A stretch of DNA of 64,000 nucleotides from assembly GCA_032622095.1 (NCBI GenBank), contig CP136062.1, positions 8,211,710-8,275,709 of the forward strand, read 5' to 3'. The position numbers and the translations under genes were made by a program. The notes beneath the pieces are model-generated. The model made no database searches and had not been told where the DNA came from. It saw nothing but the letters and a program-made list of their open reading frames with translations. This document shows, piece by piece, positions 22,748 through 35,161 of this stretch. This stretch comes from Siphonodentalium dalli. Taxonomy: Eukaryota; Mollusca; Scaphopoda; Gadilida; Siphonodentaliidae. Position 1 is the stretch's first letter, and each line of letters starts with the position of its first letter.

Positions 22748-25700
22748 GAAGTTAATTTCTCACTGTTTCATGACTATATAAAGCAAAACAAGCGATAAAT
22801 CCATAAGATTATTTTGTTGTCATGTAGGTGCTGGGTGGGGGGGGGGGGAGATATCCTGACCAAAACCTGACTCAAAAAACTTGTTCTCAGAAGAAGTTAA
22901 TTTCTCGCTGTTTCATGACTATAAAGCAAAACAAGCGATAAAACCATAAGATTATTTGTTTGTCATGTAGGGTGCTGGGTGAAGGGGGGGAGATATCCTG
23001 ACCTGGACATCCCCCCACCCCAAAACCTGACTCAAAAAACTTGTTCTCAGAAGAAGTTAATTTCTCGCTGTTTCATGACTATATAAAGCAAAACAAGCGA
23101 TAAAACCATAAGATTATTTTTTGTCATGTATATCCTGACCTGGACATCTTCCCCCCACCCCAAACCCTGACTCAAAAAACTTGTTCTCAGAAGAAGTTAA
23201 TTTCTCGCTGTTTCATGACTATATAAAGCAAAACAAGCAATAAAACCATAAGATTATTTTTTTGTCATGTAGGTTGCTGGGTGAGGGGGAAGGGGAGATA
23301 TCCTGACCTGGACATTTCCCCCCCCCCCCACCCCAAACCCTGACTAAAAAAACTTGTTCTCAGAAGAAGTTAATTTCTCGCTGTTTCATGACTATATAAA
23401 GCAACACAAGTGATAAAACCATATTATTTTTTTGTCATGAAGGTGCTGGGTGGGGGGGGGAGATATCCTGACCTGGACATCTTCCCCTCGCCCCATCCCA
23501 AACCCTGACTCAAAAAACTTGTTCTCAGAAGAAGTTAATTTCTCGCTGTTTCATGACTATGTAAAGCAAAACAAACGATAAAACCATAAGATTATTTTTT
23601 TGTCATGTAGATCCTGACCTGGACATCTCCCCCCACCCCAAACCCTGACTCAAAAAACTTGTTCTCAGAAGAAGTTAATTTCTCGCTGTTTCATGACTAT
23701 ATAAAGCAAAACAAGCAATAAAACCATAAGATTATTTTTTTGTCATGTAGGTTGCTGGGTGAGGGGGGGGGAGATATCCTGACCTGGACATCCCCCCCAC
23801 CCCAAACCCTGACTAAAAAAACTTGTTCTCAGAAGAAGTTAATTTCTCGCTGTTTCATGACTATATAAAGCAAAACAAGTGATAAAACCATATTATTTTT
23901 TTGTCATGTAGGTGCTGGGTGGGGGGGGGGGGAGATATCATGACCTACCTGGACATCTTCCCCTCTCCCCATCCCAAACCCTGACTCAAAAAACTTGTTC
24001 TCAGAAGAAGTTAATTTCTCGCTGTTTCATGACTATATAAAGCAAAACAAGCGATAAAACCATAAGATTATTTTTTTGTCGTGTAGATCCTGACCTGGAC
24101 ATCTTCCCCCCACCCCAAACCCTGACTCAAAAAACTTGTTCTCAGAAGAAGTTCATTTCTCGCTGTTTCATGACTATATAAAGCAAAACAAGCAATAAAA
24201 CCATAAGATTATTTTTTTGTCATGTAGATCCTGACCTGGACATCTTCCCCCACCCCAAACCCTGACTCAAAAAAATTGTGCTCAGAAGAAGTTAATTTCT
24301 CGCTGTTTCATGACTATATAAAGCAAAACAAGCGATAAAACCATAAGATTATTTTTTTGTCATGTAGATCCTGACCTGGACACCTTCCCCCACCCCAAAC
24401 CCTGACTCAAAAAAATTGTGCTCAGAAGAAGTTAATTTCTCGCTGTTTCATGACTATATAAAGCAAAACAAGCGATAAAACCATAAGATTATTTTTTTGT
24501 CATGTAGATCCTGACCTGGACATATTCCCCCCACCCCAAACCCTGACTCAAAAAACTTTTTCTCAGAAGAAGTTCATTCGCTGTTTCATGACTATATAAA
24601 GCAAAACAAGCAATAAAACCATAAGATTATTTTTTGTCATGTAGGTTGCTGGGTGGGGGGGGGAGATATCCTGACCTGGACACTCCCCCCCCCACCCCAA
24701 ACCCTGACTAAAAAAACTTGTTCTCAGAAGAAGTTAATTTCTCGCTGTTTCATGACTATATAAAGCAAAACAAGCGATAAAACCATAAGATTATTTTTTT
24801 GTCATGTAGATCCTGACCTGGACATCTTCCCCCCACCCCAAACCCTGACTCAAAAAACTTGTTCTCAGAAGAAGTTAATTTCTCGCTGTTTCATGACTAT
24901 ATAAAGCAAAACAAGCAATAAAACCATAAGATTATTTTTTTGTCATGTAGGTTGCTGGGTGAGGTGGGGGGGGGAGATATCCTGACCTGTACATCCCCCC
25001 ACCCCAAACCCTGACTCAAAAAACTTGTTCTCAGAAGAAGTTAATTTCTCGCTGTTTCGTGACTATATAAAGCAAAACAAGCGATAAAACCATAAGATTA
25101 TTTTTTTGTCATGTAGATCCTGACCTGGACATCTTCCCCCCACCCCAAACCCTGACTCAAAAAACTTGTTCGCAGAAGAAGTTAATTTCTCGCTGTTTCA
25201 TGACTATATAAAGCAAAACAAGCAATAAAACCATAAGATTATTTTTTTGTCATGTAGGTTGCTGGGTGAGGGGGGGGGGAGATATCCTGACCTGGACATT
25301 TCCCCCCCCCACCCCAAACCCTGACTAAACAAACTTGTTCTCAGAAGAAGTTAATTTCTCGCTGTTTCATGACTATATAAAGCAAAACAAGTGATAAAAC
25401 CATATTATTTTTTTGTCATGTAGGTGCTGGGTGGGGGGGGGAGATATCCTGACCTGGACATCTTCCCCTCCCCCCATCCCAAACCCTGACTCAAAAAACT
25501 TGTTCTCAGAAGAAGTTAATTTCTCGCTGTTTCATGACTATATAAAGCAAAACAAGCGATAAAACCATAAGATTATTTTTTTGTCATGTAGATCCTGACC
25601 TGGACATCTTCCCCCACCCCAAACCCTGACTCAAAAAACTTGTGCTCAGAAGAAGTTAATTTCTCGCTGTTTCATGACTATATAAAGCAAAACAAGCGAT

Positions 25701-28700
25701 AAAACCATAAGATTTTTCTTTGTCATGTAGGTGCTGGGGGGGGGGAGATATCCTGACCTGGACATCTTCCCCCCACCCCAAACCCTGACTCAAAAAACTT
25801 GTGCTCAGAAGAAGTTAATTTCTCGCTGTTTCATGACTATATAAAGCAAAACAAGCGATAAAACCATAAGATTTTTCTTTGTCATGTAGGTGCTGGGGGG
25901 GGGGGGGAGATATCCTGACCTGGACATCTTCCCCCCACCACAAACCCTGACTCAAAAAACTTGTGCTCAGAAGAAGTTCATTTCTCGCTGTTTCATGACT
26001 ATATAATGCAAAACAAGCAATAAAACCATAAGATTATTGTTTTGTTATGTAGGTTGCTGGGTGAGGGGGGAGATATCCTGACCTGGACATCCCCCACCCC
26101 AAACCCTGACTCAAAAAACTTGTTCTCAGAAGAAGTTAATTTCTCGCTGTTTCATGACTATATAAAGCAAAACAAGCGATAAAACCATATTATTTTTTTG
26201 TCATGTAGATCCTGACCTGGACATCTTCCCCTCCCCCCATCCCAAACCCTGACTCAAAAAACTTGTTCTCAGAAGAAGTTAATTTCTCGCTGTTTCATGA
26301 CTATATAAAGCAAAACAAGCGATAAAACCATAAGATATTTTGTTGTCATGTAGATCCTGTCCTGGACATCTTCCCCCCACCCCAAACCCTGACTCAAAAA
26401 ACTTGTTCTCAGAAGAAGTTAATTTCTCGCTGTTTCATGACTATATAAAGCAAAACAAGCAATAAAACCATAAGATTATTTTTTGTCATGTAGGTGCTGG
26501 GTGGGGGGGGGTGATATCCTGACCTGGACATCCCCCCACCCCAAACCCTGACTCAAAAAACTTGTTCTCAGAAGAAGTTATTTTCTCGCTGTTTCATGAC
26601 TATATAAAGCAAAACAAGCAATAAAACCATAAGATTATTTTTTGTCATGTAGGTGCTGGGTGGGGTGGGTGGAAGATATCCTGACCTGGACATCCCCCCC
26701 ACCCCAAACCCTGACTCAAAAAACTTGTGCTCAGAAGAAGTAAATTTCTCGCTGTTTTCATGACTATATAAAGCAAAACAAGCAATAAAACCATAAGATT
26801 ATTTTTGTCATGTAGATCCTGACCTGGACATCTTCCCCCCACCCCAAACAAACCCTGACTCAAAAAACTTGTTCTCAGAAGAAGTTAATTTCTCGCTGTT
26901 TCATGACTATATAAAGCAAAACAAGCGATAAATCCATAAGATTATTTTGTTGTCATGTAGGTGCTGGGTCGGGGGGGGGGGAGATATCCTGACCTGGACA
27001 TCTCCCCCCCCCCCCACCCACCCCAAACCCTGACTCAAAAAACTTGTTCTCAGAAGAAGTTAATTTCTCGCTGTTTCATGACTATATAAAGCAAAACAAG
27101 CAATAAAACCATAAGATTATTTTTTTGTCATGTAGGTTGCTGGGTGAGGGGGGGGGGAGATATCCTGACCTGGACATTTCCCCCCCCCCCACCCCAAACC
27201 CTGACTAAAAAAACTTGTTCTCAGAAGAAGTTAATTTCTCGCTGTTTCATGACTATATAAAGCAAAACAAGTGATAAAACCATATTATTTTTTTGTCATG
27301 TAGGTGCTGGGTGGGGGGGGGATATCCTGTCCTGGACATCTTCCCCTCCCCCCATCCCAAACCCTGACTCAAAAAACTTGTTCTCAGAAGAAGTTAATTT
27401 CTCGCTGTTTCATGACTATATAAAGCAAAACAAGCGATAAAACCATAAGATTATTTTTTTGTCATGTAGATCCTGACCTGGACATCTTCCCCCCACCCCA
27501 AACCCTGACTCAAAAAACTTGTGCTCAGAAGAAGATAATTTCTCGCTGTTTCATGACTATATAAAGCAAAACAAGCGATAAAACCATAAGATTATGTTTT
27601 TGTCATGTAGATCCTGACCTGGACATCTTCCCCCCACCCCAAACCCTGACTCAAAAAACTTGTTCTCAGAAGAAGTTCATTTCTCGCTGTTTCATGACTA
27701 TATAAAGCAAAACAAGCAATAAAACCATAAGATTATTTTTTTGCATGTAGGTTGCTGGGTGAGGGGGGAGATATCCTGACCTGGACATCCCCCCACCCCA
27801 AACCCTGACTCAAAAAACTTGTTGTCAGAAGAAGTTAATTTCTCGCTGTTTCATGACTATATAAAGCAAAACAAGCGATAAAACCATAAGATTATTTTTT
27901 TGTCATGTAGATCCTGACCTGGACATCCCCCCCCCCCACCCCAAACCCTGACTCAAAAAACTTGTTCTCAGAAGAAGTTAATTTCTCGCTGTTTCATGAC
28001 TATATAAAGCAAAACAAGTGATAAAACCATATTATTTTTTTGTCATGTAGGTGCTGGGTGGGGGTCCTGACATGGACATCTTCCCCTCCCCCCATCCCAA
28101 ACCCTGACTCAAAAAACTTGTTCTCAGAAGAAGTTAATTTCTCGCTGTTTCATGACTATATAAAGCAAAACAAGCGATAAAACCATAAGATTATTTTGTT
28201 GTCATGTAGATCCTGACCTGGACATCTTCCCCCCACCCCAAACCCTGACTCAAAAAACTTGTTCTCAGAAGAAGTTAATTTCTCGCTGTTTCATGACTAT
28301 ATAAAGCAAAACAAGCAATAAAACCATAAGATTATTTTTTGTCATGTAGGTGCTGGGTGGGGGGGGGGGAGATATCCTGACCTGGACATCTTCCCCTCCC
28401 CCCACCCCAAACCCTGACTCAAAAAACATGTGCTCAGAAGAAGTTAATTTCTCGCTGTTTCATGACTATATAAAGCAAAACAAGCAATAAAACCATAAGA
28501 TTATTTTTTGTCATGTAGGTGCTGGGTCGGGGGGGGGGGTGGAGATATCCTGACCTGGACATCTTCCCCTCCCCCCACCCCAAACCCTGACTCAAAAAAC
28601 TTGTGCTCAGAAGAAGTTAATTTCTCGCTGTTTCATGACTATATAAAGCAAAACAAGCAATAAAACCATAAGATTATTTTTGTCATGTAGATCCTGACCT

Positions 28701-31595
28701 GGACATCTTCCCCCCACCCCAAACCCTGACTCAAAAAACTTGTTCTCAGAAGAAGTTAATTTCTCGCTGTTTCATGACTATATAAAGCAAAACAAGCGAT
28801 AAATCCATAAGATTATTTTGTTGTCATGTAGGTGCTGGGTCGGGGGGGGGGAGATATCCTGACCTGGACATCTTCCCCTCCCCCCACCCCAAACTCAGAC
28901 TCAAAAAACTTGTTCTCAGAAGAAGTTAATTTCTCGCTGTTTCATGACTATATAAAGCAAAACAAGCAATAAAACCATAAGATTATTTTTGTCATGTAGA
29001 TCCTGACCTGGACATCTTCCCCCCACCCCAAACCCTGACTCAAAAAACTTGTTCTCAGAAGAAGTTAATTTCTCGCTGTTTCATGACTATATAAAGCAAA
29101 ACAAGCGATAAAACCATAAGATTATTTTTTTGTCATGTAGATCCTATTCTGGACATCTTCCCCCCACCCTAAACCCTGACTCAAAAAACTTGTGCTCAGA
29201 AGAAGTTAATTTCTCGCTGTTTCATGACTATATAAAGCAAAACAAGCGATAAAACCATAAGATTATTTTTTTGTCATGTAGGTGCTGGGTGGGGAGGGGG
29301 GAGATATCCTGACCTGGACATCTTCCCCCCCACCCCAAACCCTGACTCAAAAAACTTGTTCTCAGAAGAAGTTTATTTCTCGCTGTTTCATGACTATATA
29401 AAGCAAAACAAGCGATAAAACCATAAGATTATTTTTTTGTCATGTAGGTGCTGGGTCGGGGGGGGGGGGGAGATATCATGACCTGGACATTCCCCCCCCC
29501 CACCCCAAACCGTGACTCAAAAAACTTGTTCTCAGAAGAAGTTAATTTCTCGCTGTTTCATGACTATATAAAGCAAAACAAGCAATAAAACCATAAGATT
29601 ATTTTTTGTCATGTAGGTGCTGGGTGGGGGGGGGAGATATCCTGACCTGGACATCTTCCCCTCCCCCCACCCCAAACCCTGACTCAAAAAACTTGTGCTC
29701 AGAAGAAGTTAATTTCTCGCTGTTTCATGACTATATAAAGCAAAACAAGCAATAAAACCATAAGATTATTTTTTGTCATGTAGGTGCTGGGTCGGGGGGG
29801 GAGATATCCTGACCTGGACATCTTCCCCTCCCCCCACCCCAAACCCTGACTCAAAAAACTTGTGCTCAGAAGAAGTTAATTTCTCGCTGTTTCATGACTA
29901 TATAAAGCAAAACAAGCAATAAAACCATAAGATTATTTTTGTCATGTAGATCCTGACCTGGACATCTTCCCCCCACCCCAAACCCTGACTCAAAAAACTT
30001 GTTCTCAGAAGAAGTTAATTTCTCGCTGTTTCATGACTATATAAAGCAAAAACAAGCGATAAATCCATAAGATTATTTTGTTGTCATGTAGGTGCTGGGT
30101 CGGGGGGGGGGGCATATCCTGACCTGGACATCTTCCCCTCCCCCCACCCCAAACTCAGACTCAAAAAACTTGTTCTCAGAAGAAGTTAATTTCTCGCTGT
30201 TTCATGACTATATAAAGCAAAACAAGCAATAAAACCATAAGATTATTTTTGTCATGTAGATCCTGACCTGGACATCTTCCCCCCACCCCAAACCCTGACT
30301 CAAAAAACTTGTTCTCAGAAGAAGTTAATTTCTCGCTGTTTCATGACTATATAAAGCAAAACAAGCGATAAAACCATAAGATTATTTTTTTGTCATGTAG
30401 ATCCTATTCTGGACATCTTCCCCCCACCCTAAACCCTGACTCAAAAAACTTGTGCTCAGAAGAAGTTAATTTCTCGCTGTTTCATGACTATATAAAGCAA
30501 AACAAGCGATAAAACCATAAGATTATTTTTTTGTCATGTAGGTGCTGGGTGGGGAGGGGGGAGATATCCTGACCTGGACATCTTCCCCCCACCCCAAACC
30601 CTGACTCAAAAAACTTGTTCTCAGAAGAAGTTTATTTCTCGCTGTTTCATGACTATATAAAGCAAAACAAGCGATAAAACCATAAGATTATTTTTTTGTC
30701 ATGTAGGTGCTGGGTCGGGGGGGGGGAGATATCATGACCTGGACATTCCCCCCCCCCCCACCCCAAACCCTGACTCAAAAAACTTGTTCTCAGAAGAAGT
30801 TAATTTCTCGCTGTTTCATGACTATATAAAGCAAAACAAGTGATAAAACCATATTATTTTTTGTCATGTAGGTGCTGGGTGGGGGGGGGGGAGATATCCT
30901 GACCTGGAGATCTTCCCCTCCCCACCCCAAACTCTGACTCAAAAAACTTGTTCTCAGAAGAAGTTAATTTCTCGCTGTTTCATGACTATATAAACCAAAA
31001 CAAGCAATAAAACCATAATATTATTTTTTTGTCATGTAGGTGCTGGGTGAGGGGGGATATATCCTGACCTGGACATTTCCCCCCCCCCCCCCCCCACCCC
31101 AAACCCTGACTCAAAAAACTTGTTCTCAGAAGAAGTTAATTTCTCGCTGTTTCATGACTATATAAAGCAAAACAAGCGATAAAACCGTAAGATTATTTTT
31201 TTGTCATGTAGATCCTGACCTGGACATCTTCCCCCACCCCAAACCCTGACTCAAAAAACTTGTGCTCAGAAGAAGTTAATTTCTCGCTGTTTCATGACTA
31301 TATAAAGCAAAACAAGCGATAAAACCATAAGATTTTGTTTTGTCATGTAGGTGCTGGGTGGGGAGGGGGGATATCCTGACCTGGACATCTTCCCCCCACC
31401 CCAAACCCTGACTCAAAAAAACTTGTTCTCAGAAGAAGTTTATTTCTCGCTGTTTCATGACTATATAAAGCAAAACAAGCGATAAAACCATAAGATTATT
31501 TTTTTGTCATGTAGGTGCTGGGTCGGGGGGGCAGATATCCTGACCTGGACATCTTCCCCCCACCCCAAACCCTGACTCAAAAAACTTGTTCTCAG
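22748..31595 (+). repeat. main satellite array, 135-165-bp units
   Basis: About 60 head-to-tail units. Order in the unit: AAACCCTGACTCAAAAAACT, TGTTCTCAGAAGAAGTTAAT, TTCTCGCTGTTTCATGACTA, TATAAAGCAAAACAAGCGAT, AAAACCATAAGATTATTTTT, TTGTCATGTAG. Long units (about 160-165 bp) then have GTGCTGGGTG, a run of 7-14 G, AGATATCCTGACCTGGACAT, and a C-run with CACCCC. Short units (about 135 bp) lack the GTGCTGGGT/G-run piece and go straight from GTAG to ATCCTGACC. Homology between copies is very high, so the array has been homogenised recently. Confidence 0.95.
28880..31400 (+). repeat. 1,260-bp higher-order duplication in satellite
   Basis: Rare variants recur exactly 1,260 bp apart: AAACTCAGACTC at 28891 and 30151, and ATCCTATTCTGGACATC at 29141 and 30401, with the same order of long and short units between them. 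The limits of the duplicated blocks are approximate. Confidence 0.85.
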
Positions 31596-32916
31596 CAGGG
31601 TGGAGTCTGGAAAAAAATTGCACATATAGGGCCCAAAAAAGGTTTTTTCCGACCCCGAGGGACACACCACCCCATTTGTGCAAAAAAAATATTGTTTTCC
31701 TCCAAAACTTTGGGGACCCACACCCCCTTTCTCATGTTTTTATCAAAATTTCAGAGTTTTTTTTTATCCGTTCTTCAATAACTGTGTTAACTGCATTTCA
31801 ATCCCATTCCACTATCCTTTTTTGGTGGAAACTCTTGCTGTGTACCATTAAGACTCAAGCAATAACATGCTTAATTGGTAAACACAGATCAGAAAAACGA
31901 AAAATAAACTGTACATGTATTTCCAGGGGTTTCCTGGTGTTTTCAGTATCTAACAACAATAATAAAGCATTGTGTGGGTACACTATATGTCACAAATCGT
32001 CCTAGACCCCATTATAGCCTTAATATGTCGAGTGTGTTGTGTCTGACAGAGAACACTGGCCAGTGTACATGTAAATAGTGGTAAACAGGTCAGGCGTTAC
32101 ACAATTATTTGTGCATGACCAAAGAACTCTTTAGTCGTATCCATCGGGGTGGCGTGGGGGAGGGATTTTTTTTGGTTAGGTATACACCTAGATATATGGC
32201 TATTATACCCCCGATATTAGTCGGCGGGTATATAGTTGACGTCTCGAGCCGTCCGTACGTCCGTCCGTACAAACATTTTGCGTTATAAGTCGGTTGTCAT
32301 ATTTTGATGCCCTATGGAATGGTGACGGATCAGAAATGGGGAGCGAATATGCATAATATCGCGGGTTGTGACCATCAATGCCTACCAGAGTTATGGGCCC
32401 TGTTCGACTTTATGAAATTCAGTCCGTACAAAGTTTCTGCAATATAAGTTAAGTGTCGGTTGTCGAATTTTGATGTGGTTTGGTATGGTGATAGACCAGA
32501 ATGATAGGGGAAGGATGTATGCACATATTACTGCATATCACAGGTTTCGCCTATCAATGCATACCAGAGTTACCGGCCTTGTTCCATCTGTAAACACGTT
32601 TTGCATTATTATAACTCAACCATGGGTTAAGTTACCTGAACGCTATTACGGTGGTCCACTGTGAAGTGGGCCGGGATCCTGTGAAATCCAGAATGTTGCT
32701 AAATCTGAGGCTAAAGGGTCACTATAGCTGCATATATAGCCCTATACCAACAATCATCGTACTAACATGCTTACAAACAACATTGCATTGTCAGTACTTG
32801 TAAATTGTTTGAAAAAAACCCATTTTGGAAAAACATTACAAGCACGATTTTTTCGGCCTTTGACCCACCCACCCACCTCGGCCCTATATACGGATTTTTT
32901 TGCAGACACCCCCCTG
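31596..32916. mobile_element. 1.32-kb TIR element inserted in the satellite
   Basis: Splits a satellite unit: TTCTCAG lies on both sides (31589-31595 and 32917-32923), as a target duplication would. The ends are inverted: left CAGGGTGGAGTCTGGAAAAA then ATATAGGGCC; right reversed CAGGGGGGTGTCTGCAAAAA then ATATAGGGCC (about 37 bp). No transposase frame is visible. The interior includes the tandem ~200-bp repeat at about 32240-32620. Superfamily undetermined. Confidence 0.7.
32240..32620 (+). repeat. two ~200-bp tandem units with CCGTCCGTAC start
   Basis: Two diverged copies share CCGTACAAA, TTGCGTTATAAGTCGGTTGT (the second as CAATATAAGTTAAGTGTCGG), TTTTGATG, TGGTGA, ATCAATGC(C/A)TACCAGAGTTA and GGCC. 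The leading CCGTCCGTACGTCCGTCCGT is a short tandem run. Confidence 0.75.
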
Positions 32917-33332
32917 TTCTCAGAAGAAGTTAATTTCTCGCTGTTTCATGACTATATAAAGCAAAACAAGCGATAAAACCATAAGATTATTTTTTTGTCA
33001 TGTAGGTGCTGCGTGGGGGGGGGGGGGGTAATCCTGACCTGGACATTTCCCCCCCCCCCCCACCCCAAACCCTGACTCAAAAAACTTGTTCTCAGAAGAA
33101 GTTAATTTCTCGCTGTTTCATGACTATATAAAGCAAAACGAGCGATAAAACCATAAGATAATTTTTTTGTCATGTAGGTGCTGGGTGGGGGATGGGATAT
33201 CATGACCTGGACATCTTCCCCCACCCCAAACCCTGACTCATGAATATATGAAGCAAAATAAGCGATAAAACCATAAGATGATTTTTTTGTCATGTAGGTG
33301 CTGTGTGGGGGGGGGGGGGGTTGGTGGAATAT
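32917..33332 (+). repeat. last satellite units after the insertion
   Basis: About two and a half units in the main orientation, the last shortened (TGAATATATGAAGCAAAATA), leading straight into the right terminal inverted repeat. Confidence 0.9.
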
Positions 33333-33619
33333 CCAAGCCTGGACATTTGAAAGAAAAGAAAAAAATTGAATTAAAAAAAAACATTTTTCTGGTCAATGAA
33401 CAGACAACAATCATATTCGTGAAAACAATAAAAAAAAAATGTAATATCAAAAAACATTTTTCTGGCCATTTCAGAACCAAACGATATCAAATGAGTGAAA
33501 TTATATTTTAGTCGTACATGAGGGGGAAGATATCCAGGGTGGGGGGGAGATATCCTAGGATATCTCCCCCCCCCCCGTGGGGGAAGATATCCAGGGGGAG
33601 ATATCCTGTTACACCGGTA
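33333..33619 (-). repeat. right terminal inverted repeat of the satellite element
   Basis: Mirror of 21966-22266. Near the tip (33534-33605) GATATCC and GGATATC alternate with G- and C-runs, so the tip itself can fold. It ends TGTTACACCGGTA. Confidence 0.8.
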
Positions 33620-33869
33620 TGTAACTTTGTTCCAAAATTTTGTTGTACGAGAAATGTCGATTTCATGACAATTAGGTGTTGGACATTGGTTTTTATCTAT
33701 AATTGTAGATGCATAGTGCAGACATTTAGCACCTGCGAACCCGGTTGAATTTTTCTGTGGTTCGATGGATCACATCCATCCTCAAGCTACTTATGTCATT
33801 TACTGGTATTTGTTTATAATGTGTAGAGGTAGATCGCTTGAGACCCCACCACAGTACAATTCACACCAG

Positions 33870-34130
33870 GTTCTCAGCTTCAGATTACGTTGGCCATGTA
33901 ATTTTACGATTAAACCGTAAATTCACATTACGATGATGTTGTAATTTTACGATAGTTTTTCTGTCATAATATTACGATCATTTTGTAAATATACGATCAA
34001 ATTTGTAAATGTCAGATTACGTTGATCTCGTAATTTTACGACAGTTACTGATGGTCCAATTGCTGCCAACAGTTTCTGTCGTAATATTACGATGAATTTT
34101 TTGTGAGTGTATGATCATTTACATATACCG
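33870..34130 (+). repeat. two-copy tandem with GTAATTTTACGA words
   Basis: AGATTACGTTG, GTAATTTTACGA and TCTGTC(A/G)TAATATTACGAT each occur at least twice; offset 110-130 bp. TCGTAATATTACGA near 34079 is a perfect 14-bp palindrome. Confidence 0.7.
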
Positions 34131-34675
34131 GTATGATTTTTGTAATTACGGTTAATTAATCATCAAATCCTACGAAAGATTAACAAGCGGGCGCAAATTA
34201 CGTTTTCGTATCATCATATTAATCGTTTTATCAGCGACGTATATTTGCGTTCATGGTTTGATTACGGGGTTGATCAGTTATGAATATGTCATTAATGCCA
34301 ATAAATTGTTGGCGTGTATATATTGCAATGATATGTTGAGTATACACTCTTAACTTCGTGTATACATGTATCCAACCGTTTGATTCACAGGTTGGTTAGT
34401 TATGAAGATATTTATGAATAATATAAATTAATTATTGGATTGTTGCTCTGTCTATAATGACCTTGATATTTCTTTTAAGTGCAAATGTCGTCTCAGTGCA
34501 CACTGATGAATGTCATATAATCGTAGGTACACCGTATAGAAGATATGCTGAGGACTAACAGTATCTGGTTAGTTAGTTTAAATATAAGTTAGCTAATGTT
34601 TGTTTAAAAGTTTAATTTGTTTTCCTGTATATTGGTCAGGGGTAATATTTGTGATTTAAAAAAATGCCATTCTAT
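34131..34675. other. no gene seen
   Basis: AT-rich DNA, no recognisable gene or repeat. Confidence 0.45.
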
Positions 34676-34741
34676 GTGAGGTAATGGACACATAGATATA
34701 TATAGGTACAGGTCTTTATTACGTCGTGAATAAGATACAAG
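34676..34741 (+). repeat. 66-bp direct repeat, copy 1
   Basis: GTGAGGTAATGGACACATAG, TATATATAGGTACAGG, ATTACGTCGTGAATAAGATA. A second copy is at 34965-35030, 289 bp on. Confidence 0.85.
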
Positions 34742-34964
34742 CAGTGTTAAATGTTATCAACAAGATTAAATGGATCGAAACTTGGTGCTACGCGCTCGAT
34801 TTCCCGGGAAATAGAAACTGAATGTAGGAAATTTATAGGAATTTTGCCGGCAGTGTCGCAAATAACTTGTCGCACACGATGACGTCGATTTAAGAACGCA
34901 ATAAACTGATTGTTCTGATGTCTCACCTTTTCTGTTCTTTCCAATCTAGGTGTTGTTGCTCATT

Positions 34965-35030
34965 GTGAGGTAATGGACACATATATATATATAGGTACAA
35001 GTATTTATTACGTCGTGAATAAGATACAAG
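34965..35030 (+). repeat. 66-bp direct repeat, copy 2
   Basis: Few differences from copy 1. The 223-bp spacer has no gene features; a 65-codon minus frame there lacks similarity to anything recognised. Confidence 0.85.
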
Positions 35031-35039
35031 GTCTTGTTA

Positions 35040-35161
35040 GGGAGTAAGACGTGTGAGGTTTCTTTCCTTAAGGAACCGAACACGGATATTCGAGTTTGGT
35101 GTATATATATGTCCTTGAATCAAGTTATGGGAATATAATGGGGCATGTGTAGTTATGTCAC
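35040..35161 (+). repeat. dispersed repeat, partner of 3688-3812
   Basis: GGGAGTAAGACGTGTGAGGT to GTTATGTCAC, matching the minus strand of 3688-3812 with scattered differences and small indels. Confidence 0.7.

Larger units (their letters stand above)
21966..33619. mobile_element. 11.65-kb foldback-like satellite element
   Basis: The ends are inverted copies of each other. The left end starts TACCGGTGTAACA and runs through GGATATCTCCCCCC, ATGTACGACTAAAA, ATGATATCGTTTGGTT, CCAGAAAAATGTTTTTTGA, GAAATGACCAGAAAAATGTT, TTTCTTTTCTTTCAAATG and CAGGCTTGGATATTCCA (about 22266). The right end (33333-33619) holds the same blocks reversed: TGGAATATCCAAGCCTGG, CATTTGAAAGAAAAGAAAA, AAACATTTTTCTGGTCA, AACCAAACGATATCA, TTAGTCGTACAT, TGTTACACCGGTA. 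Between the ends lies satellite DNA only, apart from one inserted element. No transposase is visible, so it would move in trans or spread by recombination. The plan resembles FB elements: long terminal inverted repeats made partly of tandem repeats. Confidence 0.8.

Noticed and set aside
31461-32005. ORFs of 86-139 codons spanning the satellite/insert junction
   Set aside because: They cross an insertion boundary and run through homopolymers; no domain.
34676-35030. Solo LTR pair or short LTR retrotransposon
   Set aside because: The 66-bp direct repeats are too short, lack TG...CA ends, and the 223-bp interior has no primer-binding site or gag/pol.
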